Shown here: positions 11,285-23,636 of the stretch, piece after piece
Layout of the letters: each line of letters starts with the position of its first letter
Numbering within the stretch: position 1 is the first letter of the stretch
Assembly (NCBI GenBank): GCA_023548195.1
Contig: JAJHZJ010000532.1
Span: forward strand, 727,452 to 791,451
DNA: 64,000 bases
Origin: Bettongia penicillata ogilbyi
Taxonomy: Eukaryota > Chordata > Mammalia > Diprotodontia > Potoroidae
Direction: 5' to 3'
The notes under the pieces: generated by a model
Told to the model about the DNA's origin: nothing
Seen by the model: the letters and a program-made list of their open reading frames with translations, nothing else
Databases searched by the model: none
Made by a program: the position numbers and the translations under genes

Positions 11285-11578
11285 CCTTTAAATTTCATAA
11301 GAAATCTCCCTCTTGACCTCCTCTTTAAATTCCTGGCTTCCTTAACCTCAAATACAGCACTACTTGTCTACAGGGAAGACTTCCCTAGTCCTTCCAGCTG
11401 CTAATGCTCTCACATGTGAGGCTACTTTGAATGTGTTTTGTATATACTTGTATATGTACATGCTATCTCCCTTATTAGAATGTAAGTTCCATGAGGACAG
11501 CGAATGTTACAATTTTGTCTTTATATCCCCACTGCCTAGAACACAGTAGATGCAAAATAAATGTTCAACTGATTGTAA
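11285..11578 (+). mobile_element. L2 LINE 3' end
   Basis: Standard L2 tail: gaatgtaagttccatgagg, tatccccactgcctag, cacagtagatg and aataaatgtt. Confidence 0.85.
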
Positions 11579-11720
11579 ATCTAATTAAAATATTTCTCTT
11601 TTATGATTCCCAAAGATGAGTAAAGTATTTTGATAGCAATAAAAATTCAAAGCCATAATAACTGTTCCTACTTTTCTCTCATTTTTTTTTTAGGCCAAAA
11701 AACACTCATGAAAACACACA

Positions 11721-12391
11721 GAGGGGAGGAGCCAAGATGGCGGAGCAGAAAGATTCACATATGCTAGCTCCGAACCCACAGCCCATAAATTACCTGTAAA
11801 GAAGAACTCCCAACAAATTCTGGAGCAGTGGAAGCCACACAGCAATGGAGTGGAGGAGATTTCTGTTCCAGAGAGCCCTGAAAAACCGACACCAAAGGTC
11901 CATCATGCACCGGACCCAAAGCGGAGTCCAGCCCTGCCTTGACTGTGCCTCCTTAGAGGAGCAGATCCAAGCAGGCTTCAGGGATGGAATCTCCAACGGC
12001 CGCTAAGGTCCCTCAACCCACAGGTGCTACAGGTCAGTGAGACAGACTTCTGGGCTGTCTGAGAGGGAAGTAGGGCCATACCTCAGGGCCCCTCAAGAGG
12101 CAGCAGTAGAGACAGCACCAGACTGGAGCTCCCAAGGCAGAAAGGAGCTCAGATCTATTGTTGAAGGTCTCCGAATAAAACCCCTGAGGGAACTGAGCCT
12201 GGGAGGTGGCCCCGCCCCCACCTGAGCACCTGAACTTAATGTCTCACTGAATAGCAGACCCTGCCCCCTGCTGAAAGCCCTGAAGCTGGGAAGCAGCATT
12301 TGAATCTCAGACCCCAAGCACTAGCTGGGTGGATCTGGAGGTGAGGTGGGGGTGGAGAGGAATCTCAGAAGTCAAGTAACTGGCTGGGAAA
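11721..12391 (+). promoter_or_regulatory. 5'UTR and likely internal promoter of copy C
   Basis: Leader from the conserved gccaagatggcggag start to the ATG at 12392. Contains a single copy of the unit that is triplicated in copy B. Less CpG-rich than copy B, consistent with a different subfamily or more decay. Confidence 0.6.
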
Positions 12392-13497
12392 ATGCCCAGA
12401 AAAGGTGGAAAAAAAAATAAGACCATAGAAGGTTACTTTCTTGGGGAACACATATCTCCTCCCATCCTTTCAGATGAGGAAGAACAATGCTTACCCTCAG
12501 GGAAAGACATAGAAGTCAAGTCTTCTGTATCCCAAACATTCAAAATAAATATTCAATGGGCTCAGGCCATGGAAGAGCTCAGAAAGGATTTTGAAAATCA
12601 AGTTAGAGAGGTGGAAGAAAAACTGGGAAGAGAAATGAGAGAGATGCAAGAAAACCATGAAAAAGAGGTCAATACCTTGCTAAAGGAGACCCCCCAAAAA
12701 AGCAGAAGAAAATAACACCTTGAAAAATAGGCTCACTCAATTGGCAAAAGAGGTTCAAAAAGCCAATGAGAAGAAGAATGCTTTCAAAAGCAGAATTAGC
12801 CAAATGGAAAAAGAGGTTCAAAAGCTCACTGAAGAAAATAGTTCTCTCAAAATTAGAATGGAACAGATGGAGGCTAAAGACTTTATGAGAAACCAAGAAA
12901 TCACAAAACAAAAACCAATAGAATGAAAAAATGGAAGAGAATGTGAAATATCTCATTGGAAAAACAACTGACCTGGAAAACAGATGCAGGAGAGACAATT
13001 TAAAAATTATGGGCCTACCTGAAAGCCATGATCACAAAAAGAGCCTAGACATCATCTTTCAGGAAATTATCAAGGAAAACTGCCCTGATATTCTAGAACC
13101 AGAGGGGAAAATAAGTGTTCAAGGAATCCACAAATCACTGCCTGAAAGAGATCCAAAAAGAGAAACTCCTAGAAACATTGTGGCCAAATTCCAGAATTCC
13201 CAGGTCAAGCAGAAAATACTGCAAGCAGCTAGAAAGAAACAGTTCCAGTATTGTGGAAATACAAGCAGGATAACACAAGATCTATCAGCTTCTACATTAA
13301 GGGATAGAAGGGCATGGAAGAGGATATTCCAGAAGTCAAAGGAACTAGGACTCAAACCGAGAATCACCTACCCAGCAAAACTGAGTATAATACTTCAGGG
13401 GAAAAACTAGCCTTTCAATGAAATAGAGGACTTTCAAGCATTCTTGATGAAAAGACCAGATCTGAAAAGAAAATCTGACTTTCAAACACAAGAATGA
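12392..13497 (+). pseudogene. L1-type ORF1 remnant, copy C (three frame blocks)
   Basis: ATG at 12392 starts MPRKGGKKNKTIEGYF. The first block (12392-12715) includes an acidic SDEEEQ stretch and the start of the coiled coil. It ends after an altered C/A run, residues KETPQKSRRK. The second block (12720-12926) is coiled coil and ends KQKPIE-stop. The third (12931-13410) carries the RRM-like and C-terminal domains and stops after LQGKN. The family stop is at 13495-13497. All three internal ends match copy A in position or nearly so, implying inheritance from a common, already broken source. Confidence 0.88.
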
Positions 13498-14520
13498 GAA
13501 GAAGCATGAAAAAAGTAAAAAGCAAAGAGAAGTCATAAGGGACTTACCAAAGTTGAACTGTTTACATTCCTACATGGAAAGACAATATTTGTAAGTCTTG
13601 AAACTTTTCAGTATCTGGGTAGTTGGTGGGATTACACATACATACACACACACATGCACAGACACATATACACACATGCACACACACAGAGAGACAGAGA
13701 GCACAGAGTGAATGGAATAGGATGGGATCATATCTTAAAAAAATGAAGTTAAGCGGTGAGAGAGAAATGTATTGGGAGGAGAGAGGGAGAAATGGAATGG
13801 GGCAAATTATCTCTCATAGAAGAGGCAGGCAGGAGACTTTTTAATGGAGGGAAAAAGAGGAGAGATGAGAGAAAAACATGAAGTTTACTCTCATCACATT
13901 TAACTAAGAATGAAATAAAATGCACACTCATTTTGGTATGACAATCTATCTTACAATACAGGAAAGTGGGGGAGAAGGAGATAAGCAAGGGGTGTGATGA
14001 TGGAAGGGAGGGCAAAGGGAGGAGGGAGCAATTTGAAGTCAACACTCAGGGAGGGACAGGATCAAAAGACAGAATAGAAACAATGGGGGGCAGGATAGGA
14101 TGGAGGGAAATACATTTAGTCTTACACAACACTACTATTATGGAAGTCATTTGCAAAACTACACAGATATGGCCTATATTGAATTGCCTGCCTTCCCTAA
14201 GGGAACGGGTGGGGAGGAAGGGATGGGGAGAAGTTGGAACTCAAAGTTTTAGGAATAACTGTTGAGTATTCTTCTTGCTACCAGGAAATAAGAAATACAG
14301 GTAATGGGGAATAGAAAGTTATCTGGCCCTACAGGACAAAAGAGAAGATGGGGACAAGGGAAGGGAGGGATGATAGAAGAGAGGGTAGATTGGTGATAGG
14401 GGAAATTAGAATGCTTGGTGTATTGGGGTGGGGGGAGGGGACAAATGGGGAGAAAATTTGGAACCCAAAATTTAGTGAAAATGAATGTAAAAAGTTAAAT
14501 AAATTTATTAAAAAAAAAGA

Positions 14521-14684
14521 AAAAAGAATAAGACATCACAATAAACAATATGTTTTACTCAATGTAAAGAAATGTAAATTTTGCTTCTGATTGCAAAGTA
14601 CTTGTAATTTCAAGAGATCAGTGAAGATTGCTGTTTTGGGATTATGGGGAAGGAAGGAGGAGAAGAGGGGCGGAGAATGTTCAG
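14521..14684. other. No gene seen
   Basis: Short spacer with nothing recognised. Confidence 0.5.
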
Positions 14685-14935
14685 AGGTTTGCCTTAGAAA
14701 GACTTATCTGGCAGCAATACAGAGGTAGAGTTGTGCTGAAAGAACCTACAGGAAGCGAAACCAATAAGGAACCTACTAACCTAGACAAGAGGTAATTAGG
14801 GCTTGAACCATAACAGCAACAATGATAATGGAGTAGAGAACAAATACAAGAGATATTTCAGAAAACTGCCAGGACCTGGTGACTAACTAGATATGGGGTA
14901 ACTCCAAAGATGACTTCAAGATGGCCTGGAGAATC
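14685..14935 (-). mobile_element. L2 LINE internal fragment
   Basis: The plus strand shows a diverged version of the complement of the L2 RT coding region: agaggtaattagggcttgaa, gccaggacctggtgactaac, tggatatggggt-like blocks. Low identity, no intact frame. Confidence 0.5.
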
Positions 14936-15104
14936 CTGTTGTCCTTAACAACAACAAAAAAAAAGGGGCGGAGGGGTTTGTAAGGAAAGACAAGCTGGTT
15001 CAGGGCAAGGTGAAAAACAAGTTCAAACTGAAACATTTCAAGTTTTATGTCCCAAGGGAACATCTAGTTAGGATTCTAGCAGAGAAAACTACTGAACACA
15101 CTGG

Positions 15105-15390
15105 GAAAGAAACTTTACCTCTCCAAGCCCTAACGTTCCATGTCTGTAAAACGAGGGAGCTGAGAGAGTCTTTCAGATCCCTTCCAATACTCTGTGATCT
15201 GGGCTTTGCGGTCAGGGCTGAGTGTGATAATATGGAAAGAATGCCAGGTTTTAAACCTTAGCTGACATTTAGTACATCTGTAACAGTGGGCACTTCACTT
15301 AACCTCTCGAGTCTCAGTTTTCTCATCTATAAAGACGACTGGACTAGATGACCTCTAAAATCTCTTCCAGCTTTAATAGATCACAATCAT
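15105..15390 (+). mobile_element. MIR-type SINE fragments
   Basis: Two MIR-like pieces in the same direction. The second is clear: cacttcacttaacctctcga, gttttctcatctataaag, then ggactagatgacctctaaaa. Confidence 0.7.
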
Positions 15391-15925
15391 CTTAATAGAA
15401 GTGACAGTTGCAGCTAAGAAAGCCGACCAGATGGTTAAGGGAGGGAGTACACAGGGAAAAGAGCACAAGGCTAAGGCCAGAACCTCTAGACAGGAAGAAA
15501 ACAAAAGAAATAGAGGACAAAAAGAACATAAAACAACAGAAAAAGAACAAGAAGGGTGTAGTTATCACAGAAGTCAAGAAGATGTTAAAACGCAACAGAG
15601 TTTATAAAGATAATAAAAAGCTACTGATTTGGAAACTAGCAGCCACCTTCAAATATACAGTATCAGTAGTGTGGCAGAGGCAGAAATTAAGTACTGGTAG
15701 CAAATGTAGACTACTCTTTGAATATTCATAAAAACAGCTGTCTCAAACTCTCTGAAAGCAGGAACCAAGTATTATCAACATTGTATTACTCGCCTATTAC
15801 AGCATCTACAGTATAATATACAGTATTTTGGTGTATACATTCAACACAAGCTCCAGGGGAAGAAACTTCGTTGCCACTTACAGATAGTCTTGTTGCCTGG
15901 GGCACTCAAAGATTAAATGCCTGGC
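15391..15925. other. No gene seen
   Basis: Overlapping Lys/Glu-rich ORFs here (15401-15731) arise from purine-rich sequence. No domain or second-species evidence supports them. Confidence 0.5.
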
Positions 15926-15929
15926 CCAC

Positions 15930-16015
15930 CCTCAGAGAGCCAGTGTTTGTGTCAGAGGCAGAACATGATCTTAGGGCTTCCTAAATCCTAAATCATCTCT
16001 TTATCTGCTGCTATG
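15930..16015 (-). mobile_element. MIR-type SINE fragment
   Basis: A ctcagagagccagtgtttgt-like core and the degraded end of a reverse MIR. Confidence 0.45.
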
Positions 16016-16389
16016 GTAAGTTGACATAATTTGATAATAACAACTGAATCATTAAAAAAAAATTTTTTAATTATGTCCAATATATATACAATTCCCAATT
16101 TAGAAACATTCTGGAAAATCATTCATAAGAAAGTTGTTTAGGATCCAGAACACAGTTTCCCCATAGAAAAGACGTTAGGAATAATGGTAATACTGACAAT
16201 ATTTCACTATTTCATCAACACAGATTTATATTAAAGGAAGCCTGACAAGGAATATGGCCAAAATCAGTAAATTCATTAAGCATATGGATAAACATGGTTT
16301 GTGAACATGATTTCCATCAAAATTCCATTAACTCAAATATATTTAAACTGAGGGGAAAGGAAACCTCTTAAAACAAGTAGCTTAAGAAC

Positions 16390-16560
16390 AATTTTTTAAA
16401 TTTATTTTTATTTTTTCAGGATTTTCTTTTCCCTAGTTACATGTAAAAACAATTTTAACATTTTTTTTAAAACTACTGAGTTCTAAATTCTCTCCCTTCC
16501 TCCTCCCCCATTGAGAAGGCAAACAATTTCATATAGGTTATACATGTAAGAACAATTTTT
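16390..16560 (-). mobile_element. L1 3' end
   Basis: Reverse L1 tail: ttttttaaatttatttttat, ccctagttacatgtaaaaac, gagttctaaattctctccc, then gagaaggcaaacaattt. Same type as 63490-63776. It is the one clear L1 tail lying sense to TBCA in the putative intron. Confidence 0.75.
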
Positions 16561-18242
16561 TAAAGTAATATAGGCAACTTATTACCCCCACAAAGTTGTT
16601 CAGAATGATTCAAGAAGAATTTGTATGGCAATGCCTCCTTTAGACAGGGCTGTCCCTATAAATGAGTTTTCTAAATAACTTAATTTTATGTAACCCTTTA
16701 AAAATACCTAAACTTTTCATAAAATGACAAAAATTCTTCTAAAGTAAATTACATACTACTGTGCCTTCTTACATAGAGTGTACTGGACATAATCAGCAAG
16801 AAAATTCCTACATTTGGAAAGAAAAACAAATCTGCTACCACTCTGGGATGGCAAGGCAACTTTTACGTTTCTCCAACGTTCAAATGAAGCCATCCCTATA
16901 ATACCTTGATGATTTAGGGTAATCATTAGAAATACCAATTTTTGTACTGACTTGTTAATAACCCTAAGATGTAGCTATAGAATTCTCTGTACCTACACTG
17001 AATGAAACCAACCTATTAAGTCTTTTGAATTACTTTGCATTCTTTCAAAATGGTTCTCACAGAGTAACAGTTTTCACTTCTTATTCTTTGTAGCAGTCAG
17101 TATATAGGTCTCTTCCTTCTTCACACAATCCATCTCCACTCTCCAAGTTCACCCTCCCCTCCACTAATAACAACTGCTTCTAATATTTGTTGAACTGCAA
17201 AAACAGACAAACTAAGTTGTTAAAAACTCTGTGCAAAAATATGCTGAGTACATGAGCTTTAGTGCACAGTGCTTATCTAACATCTCAACTTCTTCTGGAG
17301 GTCTTTTTTACTTATTCCCTTATTTAGGCTATGATTCAGAGAGGTACGGTTACCCTTTTGTGGCCTCTGAATAAACTGAATTTACTACTGTAAATTCATC
17401 AATGGTATATCCATAACAGGTTACTGGAAACATTCAACAGTATATCACTAACTCCTAAGGATTGTTTCACATAGGGAAAATCTGCTCTCCTACAAAATGT
17501 TTCTTGTTGCTACTGTCACAGATAAAATATTGGACTAGATGGCCCACTGACCTGACTCAGTGTAGCATGCCTTTGCTCTTATGTCCTAAATATTTAAGAC
17601 TATCATTACCTGAAAATTCAAGATTATTGTAGTGCTACTGCTTTTCTGACCAAAAAAAAGAGGCAATAACAAATAGAAGAGACAAATTTCAATTCTTATT
17701 TCCAAAAGTTAAAAGTTGTTAAGCAGGGTACATTCACAAACAAACCTTGGACTTTTCTCTTTTGAGGCCAAATAGATACCTGTCATTTATAACTCTTAGC
17801 AATTATTTCTCTGCTTTTTCTTCTACCAATTAATTCTTGACAGGGAGCTGGTAAAAAGTTGATAAAATTCCTCTGCTTCAGACTAACAGTACTTTAGACC
17901 TCCATTTTGAGGAAGCGCATAAATTACTCATATTTCAAAAATACAGAGCCAATTTTCAAAAGTGGAAAAAATAACACATAAAGTCACTTCATCCCACAGA
18001 AAAGCGGAGAATACAGATAAGAAGAGTAAAACCACAGGGCTATGTCAACTCCAAAAAGTTGCTATCTACAACATTTACATCTAACTTCAAAAGAGGGGAT
18101 GAAGGGCAAGTGAAGAAATGCAGAGAAAAAATTACCTGTTGAGCTGATTACTTCAGATCACTGCTTAAAGAGCTGAGATTATCAAGTCTAATGATGCTAC
18201 GTGTTTTCAATTTTGGGGAAATGTGGTACATATTTGATTAAC
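16561..18242. other. No gene seen; unique sequence
   Basis: About 1.7 kb of AT-rich sequence. A gactagatggcccactgacc stretch near 17533 looks like a fragment of a MIR or CR1 tail. I searched the minus strand here by eye for TBCA exon 2 (KEKVMYEKEAK-type residues) and saw nothing. Confidence 0.5.
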
Positions 18243-18253
18243 AATGTGGGGAC

Positions 18254-20165
18254 TGAGAGAGCAGAGCCAAGATGGCAGAGCAGAAAGATGCACATACTCT
18301 ATCTCTTCCCCCACAGCCCATAAAATACCTGTAAAGAATGACTTTCAACAAATTCTAGAGCAGGAGAAGTCACAACGGAGTGGAGGACACTTCCAGCCCA
18401 GGGTGACAGGAAAGGTCTGTTGCACTGAACATGGAGCAGAGCCCAGCCATACGGCATGGCACTGGGAGGAGGACCCAAGCAGGTCTCGGGGGCACAATCC
18501 CCAGCAACGGTACAGATCCCTCAATCTACAGGTGCCAAAGGTCAGTGAGAGGGCTTTTTCAGCTGGTTGAGAAGGCAGCAGGGTACCCCCATAGCTTGGG
18601 CCCCAGGCGGATGCGGAAGAGGCTGAGATGGCTCCCACAGAGGGCAGCAGCCAGCATCCATTGTTGGAGGTATCATCATAAAGCCCCTGGGGGAATTGAG
18701 TAGCTGATCTGAATCTCAGCCCCAACTGCTGATGTGGCAGAACTGGAGGCCAGTAGTTGTGGAAAGGAAATTCTACTACTCACAGATTCTGGGCACAAAA
18801 GTTTCTGGTTGCTCCCAGACCAGTGTGCAGGCTTAATTGTGCCACCTCAGAGGAAATGAGATCTTACAGAGCCCCAGAGTATACCCTAGTCTTGACAAAG
18901 AACCCAAAAGTCAAGTAACTGGCTGGGAAAATGCCCAAAAAAGGGGGAAAAATTAAGACTATAGAAAGTTACTTTCTTGGTGAACAGGTATCTCCTCCCA
19001 TCCTTTCAGATGAATAAGAACAATGCTTACCCCAAGGAATGACATAAGAGTCAAAGCTTCTGTATCCCAAATATCCAAAATAAATATTCAATTGTCTCAG
19101 GTCATAGAAGAGCTCAAAAAGGATTTTGAAAATCAAGTAAGAGAAGTGGAGGAAAAATTGGGAAGAGAAAATGAGAGTGAAGCAAGAAAATCATGAAAAG
19201 TAAGCCAACAGTTTGCTAAAGGAGACCCAAAAAAATGCTGAAGAAAATAACACCTGTAAAAACAGACTAACTCAATTGGCAAGAAAGGTCCAAAAAGTCA
19301 ATGAGGAGAAGAATGCTTTCAAAAGCAGAATTAGCCAAACAGAAAAGGAGGTTCAAAAGCTTACTGAAGAAAACAGTTCTTTCAAAATTAGAATGGAACA
19401 GATGGAGGCTAATGACTTTATGAGAAACCAAGAAATCATAAAACAAAAGAATGAAAAAAATGGAAGATAATGTGAAATATCTAACTGAAAAAACAACTGA
19501 CCTGGAAAATAGATTCAGGAGAGACAATTTAAAAATTATGGGACTACCTGAAAGCCATGATCAAAAAAAGAGCCTAGACATCATCTTTCAGGAAATTATC
19601 AAGGAAAACTGCCCTGACATTCTAGAACGAAAAGGACAAAATAAATATTGAAAGAATCCACCGATCACCTCCTGAAAGAGACCCAAAAAGAGAAACTCCT
19701 AGGAACATTGTAGCCAAATTCCAGAGTTCCCAGGTCAAGGAGAAAATATTGCAAGCAGCCAGAAAGAAAAAGTTTGAGTATTGTGGAAACACAATCAGGA
19801 TAACACAAGATCTAGCATCTTCCACGTTAAGGGATAGAAGGTCTTGGAATATGATATTCCAGGAGTCAAAGAAAATGGGATTAAAACCAAGAATTACCTA
19901 TCCAGAAAAACTGAGTATAATATTTCAGGGGAAAAAAATGATCTTTCATTAAAATAGAGGACTTTCAAGCATTCTTGATGAAAACAGCAGAGATGAAAAG
20001 AAAATCTGACTTTCAAACACAAGAAATCAAGAGAAGCATGAAAAAGTAAACAGGAAAGAATAATCACAAGAGACTTACTAAAGTTGAAGTGTTTACATTC
20101 CTACATGAAAGACAATATTTGTAACTCTTGAAACTTTTCTCAGGACCTGGGTAGTTGGCAGGATT

Positions 20166-20215
<50 letters not shown>

Positions 20216-20693
20216 CACAGGGTGAGTTGAGTAGGAAGGGATGATATCTAAAAAAAATAAAATTAAAGGGTGAGAGAGGAATATAATGGGAGGAGAAAGG
20301 GAGAAATGGAATGGAGCAAATTATCTCTCATAAAAGAGGTAAGAAAAAGCCTTTTCAATAGAGGGAAAAAGGGGGAGGTAAGAGGGAAAAAGTGAAGCTT
20401 ACTCTCATCATATCTGGCTCAAGGAAGGAATAAAATGCACACCCAATTTGGTATGAAAACGTATCTTACAAAACAGGAAAGTGGGGAGAAGGGAATAAGT
20501 AGGGTATGGGGGAGGATGGAAGGGAGGGCAAATGAGAGGAGGGAACAATTAGAAGTAAACCCTCTTGGGGAGGCACAAGGTCAAAAGAGAGAAAAGAAGA
20601 AATAGAGGGGCAGGATAGGATGGAGGGAAACATAGTTAGTTAGTCTTACACAATAATGACTGTTATGGAAGTCATTTGCAAAACTACATATAT
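18254..20693 (+). mobile_element. HAL1-like element copy D, left part (split by copy E)
   Basis: Older full-length copy. It starts with agagcagagccaagatggca, has a diverged 5'UTR, ORF1 and a 3'UTR with (CA)n at 20170-20215. It breaks within the 3'UTR at about 20693 where copy E starts. Outer direct repeats aatgtggggac (18243-18253) and aatgtgagaac (22461-22471) match at 9 of 11 bases. Confidence 0.82.
18931..20050 (+). pseudogene. L1-type ORF1 remnant, copy D
   Basis: ATG at 18931 gives MPKKGGK-like residues, then soon breaks. The coiled coil is readable at 19213-19470, the RRM-like region (RRDNLKIMGLPES) at about 19520-19570, and the C-terminal domain at 19749-19952 (PRITYPEKLS). Many frame losses. 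The family stop is disrupted by an aagaaatcaag change near 20022. It appears older than B and C. Confidence 0.8.
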
Positions 20694-22083
20694 ATACAAG
20701 GAATCCACCAATCACTGCCTGCAAGAGATCCAAAAAGAGAAACTCCTAGGAACATTGTGGCCAAATTCCAGAATTCCCAGGTCAAGGAGAAAATATTGCA
20801 AGCAACTAGAAAGAAATAGCTCCAATATTGTGGAAATAGAATCAGGATAACACAAGATCTAGCAGCTTCTACATTAAGGGATCGAAGGGCGTGGAATAGG
20901 ATATTCCAGAAGTCAAAGGAACTAGGACTCAAACCAAGAATCACCTACCCAGCAAAACTGAGTATAATATTTCAGGGGAAAATATGGTCTTTCAATGAAA
21001 CAGAGGACCTTCAAGCATTCTTGATGCAAAGACCAGATCTGAAAAGAAAATTTGACTTTCAAACACAAGAATGAGAAGAAGCATGAAAAAAGTAAAAAGC
21101 AAAGAGAAGTCATAAGGGACTTACCAAAGTTGAACTGTTTACATTCCTACATGGAAAGACAATATTTGTAAGTCTTGAAACTTTTCAGTATCTGGGTAGT
21201 TGGTGGGATTACACACACACACATACACACGCACGCACACACGCGCACAGACACACATACACACATGCACACACACAGAGAGACAGAGAACACAGAGTGA
21301 ATGGAATAAGATGGGATCATATCTTTAAAAAATGAAGTTAAGCGGTGAGAGAGAAATGTATTAGGATGAGAGACGGAGAAATGGAATGGGGCAAATTATC
21401 TCTCATAGAAGAGGCAGGCAGGAGACTTTTTAATGGAGGGAAAAAGAGGAGAGATGAGAGAAAAACATGAAGTTTACTCTCATCACATTTAACTAAGAAT
21501 GAAATAAAATGCACACTCATTTTGGTATGACAATCTATCTTACAATACAGGAAAGTGGGGGAGAAGGAGATAAGCAGGGTAGGGGGGATGATGGAAGGGA
21601 GGGCAATGGGAGAAGGGAGCAATTTGAAGTCAACACTCAGGGAGGGACAGGATCAAAAGACAGAATAGAAACAATGGGGGGCAGGATAGGATGGAGGGAA
21701 ATACATTTAGTCTTACACAGCACTACACAGATATGGCCTATATTGAATTGCCTGCCTTCCCTAAGGGAATGGGTGGGGAGGGAGGGATGGGGAGAAGTTG
21801 GAACTCAAAGTTTTAGGAATAACTGTTGAGTATTGTTCTTGCTACTTGGAAATAAGACATATAGGTAATGGGGAACAGAAAGTTATCTGGCCCTACAGGA
21901 CAAAAGAGAAGATGGGGACAAGGGAAGGGAGGGATGATAGAAGAGAGGGCAGATTAGTGATAGGGGAAATTAGAATGCTTGGTGTATTGGGGTGGGGGGA
22001 GGGGACAAATGGGGAGAAAATTTGGAACCCAAAATTTTGTGAAAATGAAAGTAAAAAGTTAAATAAATTTATTAAAAAAAAAA
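20694..22083 (+). mobile_element. 5'-truncated HAL1-like element, copy E (nested in D)
   Basis: Begins inside ORF1 at the caaggaatccaccaatcact region and carries the C-terminal domain (family stop at 21072-21074). It has a CA/CG microsatellite (about 21212-21282), the purine-rich 3'UTR and a poly(A) tail ending at about 22083. Flanks aaaactacatatata and aaaactatacatatg look like an imperfect target duplication, and copy D's 3'UTR continues on the right. Relative to copy C it has a short deletion near 21718 between acac repeats. Confidence 0.85.
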
Positions 22084-22460
22084 AAAACTATACATATGTA
22101 GCCTATATTGAATTGCTTGCCTTCTCAGTGGGAAAGGTGGGGAGGGACGGGAGGGAGGAAGGAAGAGAAGTTGGAACTCAAAGTTTTAGGAACAAATGTT
22201 GAGTATTGTTCTTGCATACAACTGGGAAATAAGAAATACCAGTAACAGGGTATAGAAATTTATCTTGCCCTACAGGACAAAAAAGAAGATGGAGAAACAG
22301 GAAGGGAGGGATGTTAGAAGGGAGAGCAGATTGGTAGTAGGGGTAATCAGAATGCTAGGAGTTTGGGGGTGGGGGAGGGGAGAGATGGGGAGAAAATTTG
22401 GAACTCCAAATTTTGTGGAAATGAATGTTGAAAACTTAAAATAAATAATTAAAAGAAAAA
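22084..22460 (+). mobile_element. HAL1-like element copy D, right part
   Basis: Continues the 3'UTR of D from gcctatattgaattgcttgc through two purine-rich blocks to atgttgaaaacttaaaataa and an A-rich tail. Confidence 0.82.
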
Positions 22461-22471
22461 AATGTGAGAAC

Positions 22472-23245
22472 CATATACATTTGTATTAAAAGAAGTTTTT
22501 AAATTTACATTTCTACTTTAGCAAATATTTCTGAAGGAAAAAACCTGCAATAAATGCTATATATGCCCCACATATCCTCAGAACGTGAGCTGTACAACAG
22601 TGGTAAAGGTAAAAACAAACTTGGGAAGATGGCACAGTTTGGGAAAGGTGGTTTCTGAAAGGGTTGCTGTACAGAAATCAATACAATTTCCCCATAGGTT
22701 CATGATGTAAAATTCTATAATCAAGGCCTGTAGATTTGTAATTATGGTATGTCAGCTACATTTAAACAAGAGTGTTAAAAGATTGTTAAAGTTAAACTAA
22801 CACAATTGCAGTGTGAATTGTCTTAGTCTCATTCTAATCTACTGATGTCACTTTCATTTAATCAGAGGCAAACTATGGGCCAATGTCAGTGCTATTTCAA
22901 ATGCCCTAACACTCTATGTTCACATTAGATTTTTGTTTGTTAGCAATGCAAAATGGCTATGTAAAAATATATTTAAGAAAGTTATTTTTAATCTATTCAT
23001 TTATTCACCCGTGGAACATTTCAGCTGACTTCATTGTAAAATAAGTTGGTTTCAAAGTGAGTAAGGAATCTTTTGTATTAACTGAATGGGTGCATTTTTT
23101 TCTTAAGAGAAAATTTTCAAAACCATACAGTGAACACAAAGCCATTTATTTTTGGAAAAGAGTAGTTTATTCAAAACTGTATGTCAGCAACTAGCATAAA
23201 TTCCATGTTTTTCTTCTCTCCTGGAGCAAATTCTTTTATATATAT
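22472..23245. other. Repeat-free interval, no gene seen
   Basis: No TE similarity noticed. The part at about 22830-23060 is of moderate complexity (gggccaatgtcagtgctatt, tagcaatgcaaaatggctat). It could be unique intronic or conserved DNA. Confidence 0.4.
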
Positions 23246-23249
23246 TTAA

Positions 23250-23412
23250 ATGTGGAAGGGAACTCAGAAACCATCAGACCAGTGTCTTCATCTTACAGGC
23301 AAGGAAACTGAGACTCAGAAAAGTTGAGTGATTTGTCCTAGGTCAGAGAGCTAGTGTTATAGACAAGATCTGAACATGTCTTCTTGACTCCAAATCTTTC
23401 CACTCCAACGCA
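23250..23412 (-). mobile_element. MIR-type SINE
   Basis: Plus-strand view: cttacaggcaaggaaactga, a ggtcagagagctagtgtta-like core, then a tail; typical reverse MIR. Confidence 0.7.
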
Positions 23413-23539
23413 AAAATTTTCCTTTATTATATAGCTTATATTAAAAAAAAAGTGTATATAACACAGTTGTGGAAGAAAAAGTCTATTTGCAAATTAAAAT
23501 AATGTTGTACATTATTATTTAAAAGTTTAACATGATCAA

Positions 23540-23636
23540 GATATGGCATATAATATGCAGTATATAGTTATATATAGTATATAGTAATTATATACATCTA
23601 TATATGGTACAGAGTCAGATATACCATATATATATA
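23540..23636. repeat. AT-rich tract with inverted repeat
   Basis: TATA-rich stretch with an exact 11-bp inverted repeat: tatatatggta (23599-23609) and taccatatata (23622-23632), separated by 12 bases. Confidence 0.75.

Larger units (their letters stand above)
11721..14520 (+). mobile_element. Full-length HAL1-like element, copy C
   Basis: Starts with gaggggaggagccaagatgg, has a 670-bp 5'UTR, ORF1, a CA microsatellite (about 13635-13690), a purine-rich 3'UTR and an A-rich tail after gttaaataaatttatt. No ORF2. It shares its 5'UTR end and two ORF1 frame breaks with copy A. Its 3'UTR is very close to copy E. I could not identify a target-site duplication with confidence. Confidence 0.88.

Noticed and set aside
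15401..15731. Overlapping Lys/Glu-rich ORFs
   Set aside because: Purine-rich noncoding sequence; no start context, domain or splice support.
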